64,000 bases of DNA, taken from contig CAJQKF010000040.1 in assembly GCA_905478855.1 (NCBI GenBank), positions 1 to 64,000 on the forward strand, given 5' to 3'. Under the pieces are notes generated by a model that saw nothing but the letters and a program-made list of their open reading frames with translations, did no database searches and had not been told where the DNA came from. The number at the start of each line of letters is the position of its first letter. The first letter of the stretch is position 1. The DNA comes from an uncultured Gammaproteobacteria bacterium. GTDB lineage: Bacteria; Pseudomonadota; Gammaproteobacteria; Arenicellales; CAJQKF01. This document shows positions 47,676 to 55,616 of this stretch, piece by piece. The translations under genes and the position numbers were made by a program.

Positions 47676-49022
47676 TTAGTTTGCTAAGTTGGTAAAAACT
47701 CTGGTTTTGGTTGATCGCCCTCTGATTTCAAAATCGCCTACTAGCATAAGTTCATTATGGCAGTTAGGTGCTTTTTGGTAGGTGCTATTTTCGATAAGGA
47801 GACGGGTATTAGTTTTTTTATTAAGTTGTTCTAATCGAGCAGCAAGGTTTACGTGGTTACCGTGAATCGTGTATCCGAGCTGTTGTTTGGTGCCAACCAA
47901 GCCGCCAACAACAGTTCCGGTATTAATGCCGATACGGGCATTTAAAACAACGTCCTTTCCAAAGCGTTTCTCGCGAAGTAATTTAAGAATATCGAAAGCA
48001 GATCGGATTGCATTTTCAGCGTGAGCCGTATCTTCTTTGGGAAGATTGAAGCTGGCTAATATGGCATCACCCTGAAATTGACATATCACCCCCCCATAGC
48101 GAGCAATAGGCTCGGCGACAGACGAGAAATATTCGTTTAGTGTTTTTACAAGTTCGTCCGGCTGCAGGCTTTCACCTATCGATGTAAATGATTCTATATC
48201 GATATACATGATAGTAGCTTCACGTTCTTCACAGAATCCAGCCTCCAGTCGGGTTGCCGAGTGTGTGATTTGAGTAACTATTTCTTCGGGTAGAAATCGT
48301 GATAGATCTTCAGCTATTGCTTGTTCCGTTATTGCAGTAACCAGTCGCTTGCGTGCGCGAGTTATGCCGATGCTTAAGACTAGAGTGACTACGAATATTG
48401 AAATTATTTTGTCAAATTCGGCGCCAATTAGAATATGATTTGACGTCATATATTCCACATAATTGCGAGTTACGCCTGCACCGGGGGTCATGTTGACGAC
48501 TGCATAACCGGCCATAAACAACCATCCGACAATAGCAACGGCCCCGGACAAAATGACGAAACCTGGATCGAAGCGAAGTGATCTAATTGCTATGAAGATA
48601 AACACATACAAGAGTGTTGGAGATTTTAGATAAAACGACGGTGGTTGATCGTATTGGATATGAAACGTAAATATTAGACTTAGAAGCAGGGCGATATCAA
48701 TAATTACGGATAGCCATAAAAGCCAGTCAGGAAGCTTTCGAAGATAAGCCAGGATCAGTCGTGTAATCGTAAAAATTGAGTACAGAAATATCGCCCATGG
48801 CACGGGCGTAAACATAATTTCTTCAGAAAACGCTTTTGGCGAGATGGCATAAAGTGTTGCCATTGTCAAAATAAACGCCAGTTGGGTCCAACCGATCAGT
48901 ATTTCACTGGCATCTTGCTGTGCATTTATTGTATCTTGTACACGCTTTGGGAGATCTTGCGTTAAGTGCGTACCTTTGAGCCAATGGTGTATTTTTTGAA
49001 TATGTCGAATCACTTTAGGCAT
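47676..49022 (-). CDS. Membrane-bound class III adenylate/guanylate cyclase
   Basis: Predicted cAMP (or cGMP) synthase, 448 residues. About six membrane segments lie between residues 40 and 222, followed by a short linker and a C-terminal class III catalytic domain (about 265-440). Metal-binding Asp residues are seen in MYIDIESFT and QGDAIL, and the transition-state N and R in HVNLAARLEQL. Substrate-specifying residues were not aligned, so adenylate versus guanylate is open. Divergent from the first glycosyltransferase gene. Confidence 0.88.
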   Translation of the reverse strand: MPKVIRHIQKIHHWLKGTHLTQDLPKRVQDTINAQQDASEILIGWTQLAFILTMATLYAISPKAFSEEIMFTPVPWAIFLYSIFTITRLILAYLRKLPDWLLWLSVIIDIALLLSLIFTFHIQYDQPPSFYLKSPTLLYVFIFIAIRSLRFDPGFVILSGAVAIVGWLFMAGYAVVNMTPGAGVTRNYVEYMTSNHILIGAEFDKIISIFVVTLVLSIGITRARKRLVTAITEQAIAEDLSRFLPEEIVTQITHSATRLEAGFCEEREATIMYIDIESFTSIGESLQPDELVKTLNEYFSSVAEPIARYGGVICQFQGDAILASFNLPKEDTAHAENAIRSAFDILKLLREKRFGKDVVLNARIGINTGTVVGGLVGTKQQLGYTIHGNHVNLAARLEQLNKKTNTRLLIENSTYQKAPNCHNELMLVGDFEIRGRSTKTRVFTNLAN

Positions 49023-49118
49023 CCGGTAGCACTATAATGAGGAACTACGATATATTGGACTGAACTTTCGGTATTTCATTCCTATGTCCTCCATTATGTT
49101 TTACGTCAGTCGAGGTAG

Positions 49119-49149
49119 AAGTGACAATTAATCTTTTGTTAAGTGACAA
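49119..49149 (+). repeat. Direct repeat upstream of the glycosyltransferase genes
   Basis: AAGTGACAA occurs at 49119-49127 and again at 49141-49149, a period of 22 bases or about two helical turns. It lies in the space between the cyclase (minus) and the first glycosyltransferase (plus), 49 bases from the latter's start, and could be a binding site for a dimeric regulator. The wider spacer also holds TTGGACT near 49057 and AGTCCAA near 49166 as far-apart inverted arms. Confidence 0.35.
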
Positions 49150-49197
49150 AGTTTAAATGACGATAGTCCAAATTTCTAATGAGTATAGTCGTAATTG

Positions 49198-50415
49198 ATG
49201 GCAAATATTGACCCCATACATGAAAAAAGGAATAGTAGAAACCAGGAGCGTTTGGATAATGCAAATGTTTTAATTTATAGCCATGATTCTTTTGGGCTAG
49301 GGCATCTACGTAGATGTCGGGAAATTGCGCATTCGTTGGTTGAACGTTACAAAGGACTGCGTGTGTTAATTTTATCGGGTTCGCCGATTATTGGAAGTTT
49401 CGACTTTCGCGCTCGAGTAGACTTTGTTCGTATACCTAGCGTTGTTAAATTACGTAATGGAGATTACACCTCCCTAAATAAGCATATTGATATTCAGCAA
49501 ACACTGTCTATACGATCAACGATTATTAGCAATACGGCAAAAGTCTTTTCCCCTGATTTGTTTATTGTCGATAAAGAACCTCTAGGGCTGCGAGGTGAGG
49601 TTAAGGAAACGTTGGAAAATTTCCGATCTTCAAAAACACGTGTTGTGCTGGGACTTCGGGATATTATGGATGACCCTAAAGCCCTGAAAGCAGAATGGTC
49701 GCGGCGAAACGTCGGCGCTGCACTGGATCGTTATTACGATGAGATTTGGGTGTACGGGCATGAGTTAATGGGAAATCCCTTATTGGGAGTTGGTTTGTCT
49801 GATAAGACCATGGCCAGGCTTAAGTTTACTGGTTATATTATGCGTCATGTGCCCAACACTGTTGGTGCGGTGACAATGCTACCGAAAAAACCATTTTTCC
49901 TTGTTACCGCTGGCGGTGGTGGTGATGGTCACCAGATGATTGACTGGGTATTACGCGCATATGAGAGTGGGGAAAATCTACCTTGCGATGCTTTGGTTGT
50001 GCTTGGGCCTTTTATGCCATTGTCTTCCCGAAATGAATTTGTTCAGCGAATTTCATTTCTGGAAAATGTATCGGTAAGAACATTTTCGGCAGATATGGAG
50101 CACTTGATGGAAGCCGCTAGTGCGGTTGTGTGTATGGGAGGATATAACACGTTTTGTGAAGTAATGTCCTTCAACAAAAAAGCATTATTAATACCGAGAT
50201 CACGACCTAGAAAAGAACAACTCATTCGTGCTGTAAAGGCTAAAGAGTTAGGTTTGTTGCAATTTCTTGACGAAGATCGTGGATGCGAAACCGATGAAAT
50301 GATAGACGCACTAAATAATCTTCCTAGTGCCGGTCATCCGGCTGACGCAGGAATTAATGATATGCTCCATGGGTTGGATTCCATTAACCAATGGGTGCAA
50401 GACATCGTAAGTTAA
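49198..50415 (+). CDS. Predicted GT-B glycosyltransferase, COG4671-like (first copy)
   Basis: MurG-like protein of 405 residues from the ATG at 49198 (a TTG one codon upstream is also open). The N-terminal half has a nucleotide-fold start NVLIYSHDSFGLGHLRRCREIAHSL. The C-terminal half begins FFLVTAGGGGDGHQMI and has the nucleotide-sugar site MGGYNTFCEVMSFNKKALLIPR, the place of the MurG UDP-GlcNAc loop. I see no membrane segment. Donor and acceptor are unknown. It is 41 bases upstream of a second, diverged copy and both precede an ATP-grasp gene. Confidence 0.78.
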   Translation: MANIDPIHEKRNSRNQERLDNANVLIYSHDSFGLGHLRRCREIAHSLVERYKGLRVLILSGSPIIGSFDFRARVDFVRIPSVVKLRNGDYTSLNKHIDIQQTLSIRSTIISNTAKVFSPDLFIVDKEPLGLRGEVKETLENFRSSKTRVVLGLRDIMDDPKALKAEWSRRNVGAALDRYYDEIWVYGHELMGNPLLGVGLSDKTMARLKFTGYIMRHVPNTVGAVTMLPKKPFFLVTAGGGGDGHQMIDWVLRAYESGENLPCDALVVLGPFMPLSSRNEFVQRISFLENVSVRTFSADMEHLMEAASAVVCMGGYNTFCEVMSFNKKALLIPRSRPRKEQLIRAVKAKELGLLQFLDEDRGCETDEMIDALNNLPSAGHPADAGINDMLHGLDSINQWVQDIVS

Positions 50416-50456
50416 ATTTTGCCCTTATAAGTAATAAAGATGGGAATTATGTTTAA

Positions 50457-51593
50457 GTGGGTACATCAATATTGGTAGGGCAAAAATGTGTTCTCTTATA
50501 TGTCCAGCATCTTTTAGGCAGTGGTCATCTACATCGAGTACGATTGGTCGCCGAGGAACTTGCTCATTGTGGATTGAGAGTGGTTGTAGTAAGCGGTGGC
50601 CCCACCGTTTCAAATTTTCATTTTGACGGCGTAATATTCGTTCAACTGGAGCCAATTCGAAGCAATGGTCTGGATTTTGGTAGTATTGTTGATAAGCACG
50701 GAATGCCCGTGGCAGACCATGTGTTTCAGGCTAGACAGCAGCAATTACTTGACACTTACGCACTTTATCAACCGCAGCTAATAGTTATTGAATCTTGGCC
50801 CTTTGGGCGAGGCGTGGTGAATGAGGAATTGGATTCATTTTTACAAAACGTTAAAAGTAAGACAGCGTCGATTAGAACGGTCATATCCATTCGTGATATT
50901 CTACAAATACGTTCAGAGAATAAACAGCGAAAGACGATTGCTCGTTTGTCCCGTTTTGCGGATTTTATAATGGTTCATGGAGATTCTTCTGTTGTTCCGC
51001 TAGACGCATCATTCAGTTTAACTTCTCAAGTGCCAATCCCTATAGTGTATACAGGTTACGTGGCGCCACCCCCGGTGCCAAGAGAGTTAGAATCAAAGGA
51101 TGTCGTTGTCGCAGCAGGGGGAGGTTTGGCGGGTGAAAATCTATATCAATTGGCGCTTAGTGCGGCTCAATTAGATACAACCGGTAGGATATGGCGATTC
51201 ATGACAGGCTCTAATGCAGAAACTCAAGCCGATCTTTGGGTAAATTTACCTGCACACATTAAAGCTGAACCGAACAGAGTAGATTTTCGAGCGTTATTAA
51301 GTTCTAGTTCTATATTGATTTCCCAATGTGGATATAACTCTATGATGGATGTTTTGGTAACTGGAATACCTACTATTGTGGTTCCATTTGAAGGTGTGGC
51401 CGAGACTGAACAACTGCAGCGAGCTAAGATTTTTTCCCAGCTAAACATATGCACAATGTTTCGGGAATCGGAGCGTCCTGAACGGCTTTTGGCATTAGTA
51501 GAATTCACCCTTGCTAAAGGGGAGGATTATGTTCCAAGAATTGATTTGGATGGTGTTTATAATAGCGCTAAATTTATTGTTAGTTTGGTTTAA
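50457..51593 (+). CDS. Predicted GT-B glycosyltransferase, COG4671-like (second copy)
   Basis: 378 residues from a GTG; a nearby ATG at 50441 is in another frame and stops quickly. It parallels its neighbour: LLYVQHLLGSGHLHRVRLVAEELA near residue 13, VVAAGGGLAGENLYQLAL at the start of the C-terminal half, and SQCGYNSMMDVLVTGIPTIVVPF as the donor site. The sequences are clearly related but far from identical, so they may add different sugars or form a heterodimer. Position suggests one transcript with the first copy; function unknown. Confidence 0.75.
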   Translation: MGTSILVGQKCVLLYVQHLLGSGHLHRVRLVAEELAHCGLRVVVVSGGPTVSNFHFDGVIFVQLEPIRSNGLDFGSIVDKHGMPVADHVFQARQQQLLDTYALYQPQLIVIESWPFGRGVVNEELDSFLQNVKSKTASIRTVISIRDILQIRSENKQRKTIARLSRFADFIMVHGDSSVVPLDASFSLTSQVPIPIVYTGYVAPPPVPRELESKDVVVAAGGGLAGENLYQLALSAAQLDTTGRIWRFMTGSNAETQADLWVNLPAHIKAEPNRVDFRALLSSSSILISQCGYNSMMDVLVTGIPTIVVPFEGVAETEQLQRAKIFSQLNICTMFRESERPERLLALVEFTLAKGEDYVPRIDLDGVYNSAKFIVSLV

Positions 51594-51712
51594 GGAATGC
51601 ACAGCCCATTTTTTAGGTGGAGATTTTTTTAGTCTATTAATATTGGCTAGTATCGAATCCATTGGAATAATAGAATCCAGTTTTAAGTAAATACGTAGGA
51701 TACAAACAGAAT

Positions 51713-52645
51713 ATGCGACATGCTTTCATTATGGACCCTCTTGACGGAGTTAATCCATGCAAAGATACCACTTATTTTCTTATGTTGGCGGCAACACAAC
51801 GTGGTCACGAAGTTTATGTTTTATCCCAGAACAGTGTGTCGTTAAGACATACAACTCTTGTATCTAGTGCGCATCGTGTCACGACTCAGGATGACCTAGA
51901 GTCGCCGTTTATTATCGAGCCTAAGGAAATTATTAGGCTGAATGATATGGATTGTGTTTGGGAACGAACGGACCCACCTTTTAATCGGCGATATTTTTAT
52001 ACTAGTTTATTACTTGATTTTTTGCCTGACAGTGTAATGGTTGTGAATCGACCTCAGGCAATACGCGACTGGAATGAAAAACTTGCAGCTCTGAAGTTTT
52101 CGGACTATACCCCGCAAACACTGGTTTCAGCTCAGCCTGAAGAAATCGAAGCATTTGTGCAGGAGCATGGTCGAATTACGTTAAAACCAATCGATGGTCA
52201 TGGCGGTAAGGGAGTGGAATTTTCAAATGCGTCTGATGTCGACAGGTTAGCTACTTATCAACGTGTAACGGCTTCGGGGCGTCGTTGGACTATTGCTCAA
52301 GCATATCTTGAGGCAGCAAGTGACGGAGATAAACGTATACTACTCCTTCAGGGCGAACCTATTGGAGCAATTCTTCGAGTTCATGCTGAAGGGCAGGAGT
52401 TAAATAACCTCGATGCGGGCGGAACTGCCAAGCCTACTAAACTAACTGATCGCGATTTACAGATTTGCCGTGCTGTTGGGCCGGCGTTAAAAGAAAACGG
52501 TATCGTCTTTGCCGGAATTGACGTAATTGGGGATTACATGATTGAGGTCAATGTGACCAGTCCAACTGGGATACAGGAAGCAAGTCGATTCTCTGGACAA
52601 GACTTACATCACATAGTGATGCAATCTCTAGAGCATGTGCGTTAG
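51713..52645 (+). CDS. Glutathione-synthetase-like ATP-grasp ligase
   Basis: 310 residues resembling GshB throughout: FIMDPLDGVNPCKDTTYFLML at the N terminus, VVNRPQAIRDWNEKLAALKF, the ATP-grasp loop KPIDGHGGKGVEF, GDKRILLLQGEPIG, and GIDVIGDYMIEVNVTSPTGI. It differs where GshB is usually fixed: MRKDPPFD is here ERTDPPFN, and the lid/substrate loop TRGNLAAGGRG is LNNLDAGGTAK, losing two arginines. So it is either an unusual glutathione synthetase or a related ligase with another substrate. It lies 119 bases after two glycosyltransferases, not beside gshA. Glutathione reductase is encoded 5 kb away. Confidence 0.72.
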   Translation: MRHAFIMDPLDGVNPCKDTTYFLMLAATQRGHEVYVLSQNSVSLRHTTLVSSAHRVTTQDDLESPFIIEPKEIIRLNDMDCVWERTDPPFNRRYFYTSLLLDFLPDSVMVVNRPQAIRDWNEKLAALKFSDYTPQTLVSAQPEEIEAFVQEHGRITLKPIDGHGGKGVEFSNASDVDRLATYQRVTASGRRWTIAQAYLEAASDGDKRILLLQGEPIGAILRVHAEGQELNNLDAGGTAKPTKLTDRDLQICRAVGPALKENGIVFAGIDVIGDYMIEVNVTSPTGIQEASRFSGQDLHHIVMQSLEHVR

Positions 52646-53237
52646 TCCAGATCTTTAGCAAGGAGTAGGATCGGGCCTGAATAGACTAATGCTGGATCAT
52701 GTGGTAATTGTTTGGGGTCATATATTTTATATCCTATCCGACAATACATGCTGATAGCCGCGTTGTTATCTCCAAACGCATGAATGCTAACACGGTCTAA
52801 ATTTTTTTCCGTGCACGAGCTTCGGCGTTTAAAAGAAGACTTCTGACAATTCCGGCTCCTCTGAACTTCTTTCCTACCGTTAAAGCTGAGATATATAAAC
52901 TTCCAGGGTAGTTAATCGAGTTTATGATTTCAAGAATATTTTGTCTATCAGGCGTCAGGTAGCGATAGAGACGGTTGGTATCAAGCTTCGTTTCGGAGAA
53001 CGCACAACATTGCCCAACCACATTGTTTTTTACCGTTGCGACACTGAAGCTATTGAACCCGAAAATACTTTGTGGGTCTGCAATACGACGTGCAATTATT
53101 TCATTAGTTGATAGCCCTTGCTCTGATCCACCATAAACAGCATCCATCAGACCCGCTGATCCGATACGATATAGTCGGGCGAGTTTGAAAGAATCCTCGA
53201 TAACGCCTTTTCTTAAAGAATATTTTTTTGTGTCCAT
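52642..53237 (-). CDS. GNAT N-acetyltransferase split by a one-base frameshift
   Basis: The first frame runs from 53237 to a TAG at 52797 (146 residues) and includes the acetyl-CoA loop KKFRGAGIVRSLLLNAEARARKK. It breaks at a run of seven A (52802-52808 on the plus strand as T7). Shifting by minus one there opens a frame that continues to 52642 with VSIHAFGDNNAAIS and MYCRIGYKIYDP, which is GNAT motif B. Together they give a normal GNAT of about 198 residues. So this is a recent mutation, a sequencing indel, or slippage in the A7 run. The restored frame would overlap the end of the ATP-grasp gene by three bases. The substrate is unknown. Confidence 0.68.
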
Positions 53238-53653
53238 GATGAGCCGATGTTTTAACGTACTTATTTCTAGTGGTTTTTTTGCCCCACACTTATAGTGATG
53301 TTACGTACATACTAGTGAAAGTGCAGTATTTCATATGTTTCGAGTGAATTATGGACTTGCTTGCATCATAAGAATGGCTATAAGTAAAGAATCAGAAACT
53401 TTTTTCCATTTGAAACACTACTGCTGTCGGAATCAATATAAAATGATATTATTTTGCTATCTATCGGTAATACTTCCTTGATACCTTTAAAAGTAAGGTT
53501 GGTGTTTCGATTAGACCCAATTAAGTATAGAATTGGATGTCATTAGAATTGTTATGCTGATGCTGAGGCGCAAAAAAATAGTTGTGATATAGTGTATCAG
53601 CACTGATCTCTGGGGGAAGATATCGCTAATGGATTGCGAAGAAAAGAGTAAGA
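53238..53653. other. Intergenic space, no gene recognised
   Basis: About 415 A/T-rich bases between the divergent GNAT and cyclase-TPR starts. No open frame with support, no tRNA and no strong promoter: TATAGT at 53588-53593 has no matching -35 box. I looked for remnants of neighbouring gene families and found none. Confidence 0.5.
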
Positions 53654-55471
53654 ATGTCTGAGGTGCTGAGGAGATTGGCGGCAATCGTTATAGCTGATGC
53701 TTGTGGTTATACACGGCTTATGGAAGTAGACGAAGAACGAACGCGTGATCAAATAAATCTTCATCGGAGCACGTTTAAAAAACTTGCTTCAAAGCATAAT
53801 GGACGTGTCCTCGATATCTCAGGGGACAGTATATTATCGGAATATATGAGTGTTCAAAGTGCGATTGAATTTGCTGCAGACTTTCAGGAGCGAATGGTTG
53901 CGGAAAATCGATTGTTTATAGATGTTGATCGAATGCTGTTTCGTATAGGCATTAATGTTGGTGATGTCCTTGATGATGGCCAGGACTTATACGGGGATGC
54001 GATCAATACAGCAGAACGATTGCAGACCTTAGCAACGCCTGGGGGCGTGTGCATTAGTGGCGCGGCACACGACCTGATTGATGGGCGAGTTTCTTTCTCT
54101 TTTCACTTTTTACGAGAGCAAAAGGTTAAAAATAAAAGTAAGCCAATTCGGGTTTATCAAATGATGGAATCTGAATGTGCCGTGTGGCCCAGTGGGCAAA
54201 GTGAAGCCCTAAGTCAGGAATCGGTGCGCCCTGGAGTTGCTGTTCTTCCGTTTAAATGTCTAGGAGGGGATGACGATCAACAATACCTCGGGGATGGAAT
54301 TGCGGAAGATATCATTACCGAACTATCAAAATTTCAAAATATCCATGTCCTTGCTCGAAGTACAGCATTTGCTTATCGTCAGGAAAACGAATATCTCTCC
54401 CGTTTATTTGCGAACCTGAATGTACAGTATGCTTTAGAGGGAAGTGTTAGATCTGTTGGTAGGAAAATTCGTATTTCCGCCCAATTAGTGGATTGTCAAA
54501 CTAGTAAACAGATTTGGGGTGACCGGTATACACGAAATGCTGATGCAATTCTCGATGTTCAGGATGAAGTTGTTCGCCTATTAGTTGGAATGCTCGAAAA
54601 TTTGCTTGCCATCAATAGCGATGCTGCAGCACCTAGTAGCCACAGTAATATTCATCACGCGTATGATTACTGGTTGCGTGGCAAGCGGTTAAGTAGGAAA
54701 TCCAACATCCACGGAAATCTTGTGGCAATCAGTTATTTTGAAAAAGCATTAAAATACGACTCGTCATTTTCTCGAGTATATACAAGTTTAGCTTTAACAT
54801 ATAACAATAATGAATTTGTCGGTCCGGGTTACGAAAAATGGAGTGAAGAGACTTCAATCGCCCGCAATTATGCGCAAAAGGCGCTTTCGTTGGATCCTAC
54901 CGATACGTTAGCTCATATCAACTTAGGCTGGAGTTATTTACAGGAGCGCGAATTTGATAAGGCTAGAAGACATTATGATATAGCGGGTGATATTGCGCCG
55001 AATGATGCGGATACACTAGTCTTACGAGGCAGTGCATACGCTTTTTGCGGAAACGTTGATGAGTCAATGCGTCTCATCTCGCGTGCGTTGACGCTTAATC
55101 CGGTAAATCCAGTGTTCTATACAGAAACTAAGGCGGTACTTTGCTTTGTAACAAGACGTTTTGATGAATGCGTGGCAATTTTTCAACAAACTCCGCCATC
55201 ATCAATATATTGTCTTGCGGTATGGGCAAGTGCACTAAATCATCTTGGCGATTCAAGCCCGGTCAACTCCACAATAAGTTCATTTGTAAAACAAATGAGA
55301 ATGCATTGGCGTGGAAAAGTGGAATTAAATGCAGAACAATGTATTCGGTGGTTAAATCGGCGGTTGCCATTCAAACGTGCAGAAGATCAAAACTTATTGG
55401 TCGACGGTTTGTCTCATCTGAGCACAAATCTACTCCATTCTGAGGGTCATAACCAGGCAACTGATAATTAA
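53654..55471 (+). CDS. Class III adenylate cyclase with TolB/FlgO-like and TPR domains
   Basis: 605 residues, no membrane segment. The N-terminal catalytic domain (about 1-175) starts RRLAAIVIADACGYTRLMEVDEERT and has the metal Asp residues in IADA and ISGDSIL, and GDAINTAERLQTLATPGGVCIS with the transition-state N and R. A middle domain (about 190-315) with AVLPFKCLGGDDDQQYLGDGIAEDI and ALEGSVRSVGRKIRISAQLVD is common in this cyclase subgroup. TPR-like helices follow (about 330-545), with SLALTYNN, ALSLDPTDTLAHINLGWSYLQ and ALTLNPVNP. It is the second cyclase within 8 kb and its architecture differs from the membrane-bound one. Confidence 0.88.
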   Translation: MSEVLRRLAAIVIADACGYTRLMEVDEERTRDQINLHRSTFKKLASKHNGRVLDISGDSILSEYMSVQSAIEFAADFQERMVAENRLFIDVDRMLFRIGINVGDVLDDGQDLYGDAINTAERLQTLATPGGVCISGAAHDLIDGRVSFSFHFLREQKVKNKSKPIRVYQMMESECAVWPSGQSEALSQESVRPGVAVLPFKCLGGDDDQQYLGDGIAEDIITELSKFQNIHVLARSTAFAYRQENEYLSRLFANLNVQYALEGSVRSVGRKIRISAQLVDCQTSKQIWGDRYTRNADAILDVQDEVVRLLVGMLENLLAINSDAAAPSSHSNIHHAYDYWLRGKRLSRKSNIHGNLVAISYFEKALKYDSSFSRVYTSLALTYNNNEFVGPGYEKWSEETSIARNYAQKALSLDPTDTLAHINLGWSYLQEREFDKARRHYDIAGDIAPNDADTLVLRGSAYAFCGNVDESMRLISRALTLNPVNPVFYTETKAVLCFVTRRFDECVAIFQQTPPSSIYCLAVWASALNHLGDSSPVNSTISSFVKQMRMHWRGKVELNAEQCIRWLNRRLPFKRAEDQNLLVDGLSHLSTNLLHSEGHNQATDN

Positions 55472-55616
55472 GAAAGCATATGGCGTTAACTTAAACTTTC
55501 TTCATTTTCAACTATAAGGGTTTGGATTCTTGTGGTAAGCCGCATAATAACTGTGTCCGGCTTTTACCGGGAATGTTAGTTTGAAAAAAACCAATTATAT
55601 TGTTGCGGAGTTACTA

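Noticed and set aside
49119-49149. CRP/cAMP binding site next to the cyclase gene
   Set aside because: The repeats are direct, not palindromic, and do not fit TGTGA-N6-TCACA.
51713-52645. The ATP-grasp protein as a replacement D-Ala-D-Ala ligase
   Set aside because: Its motifs follow glutathione synthetase along the whole length, not Ddl, which belongs to a different ATP-grasp branch.
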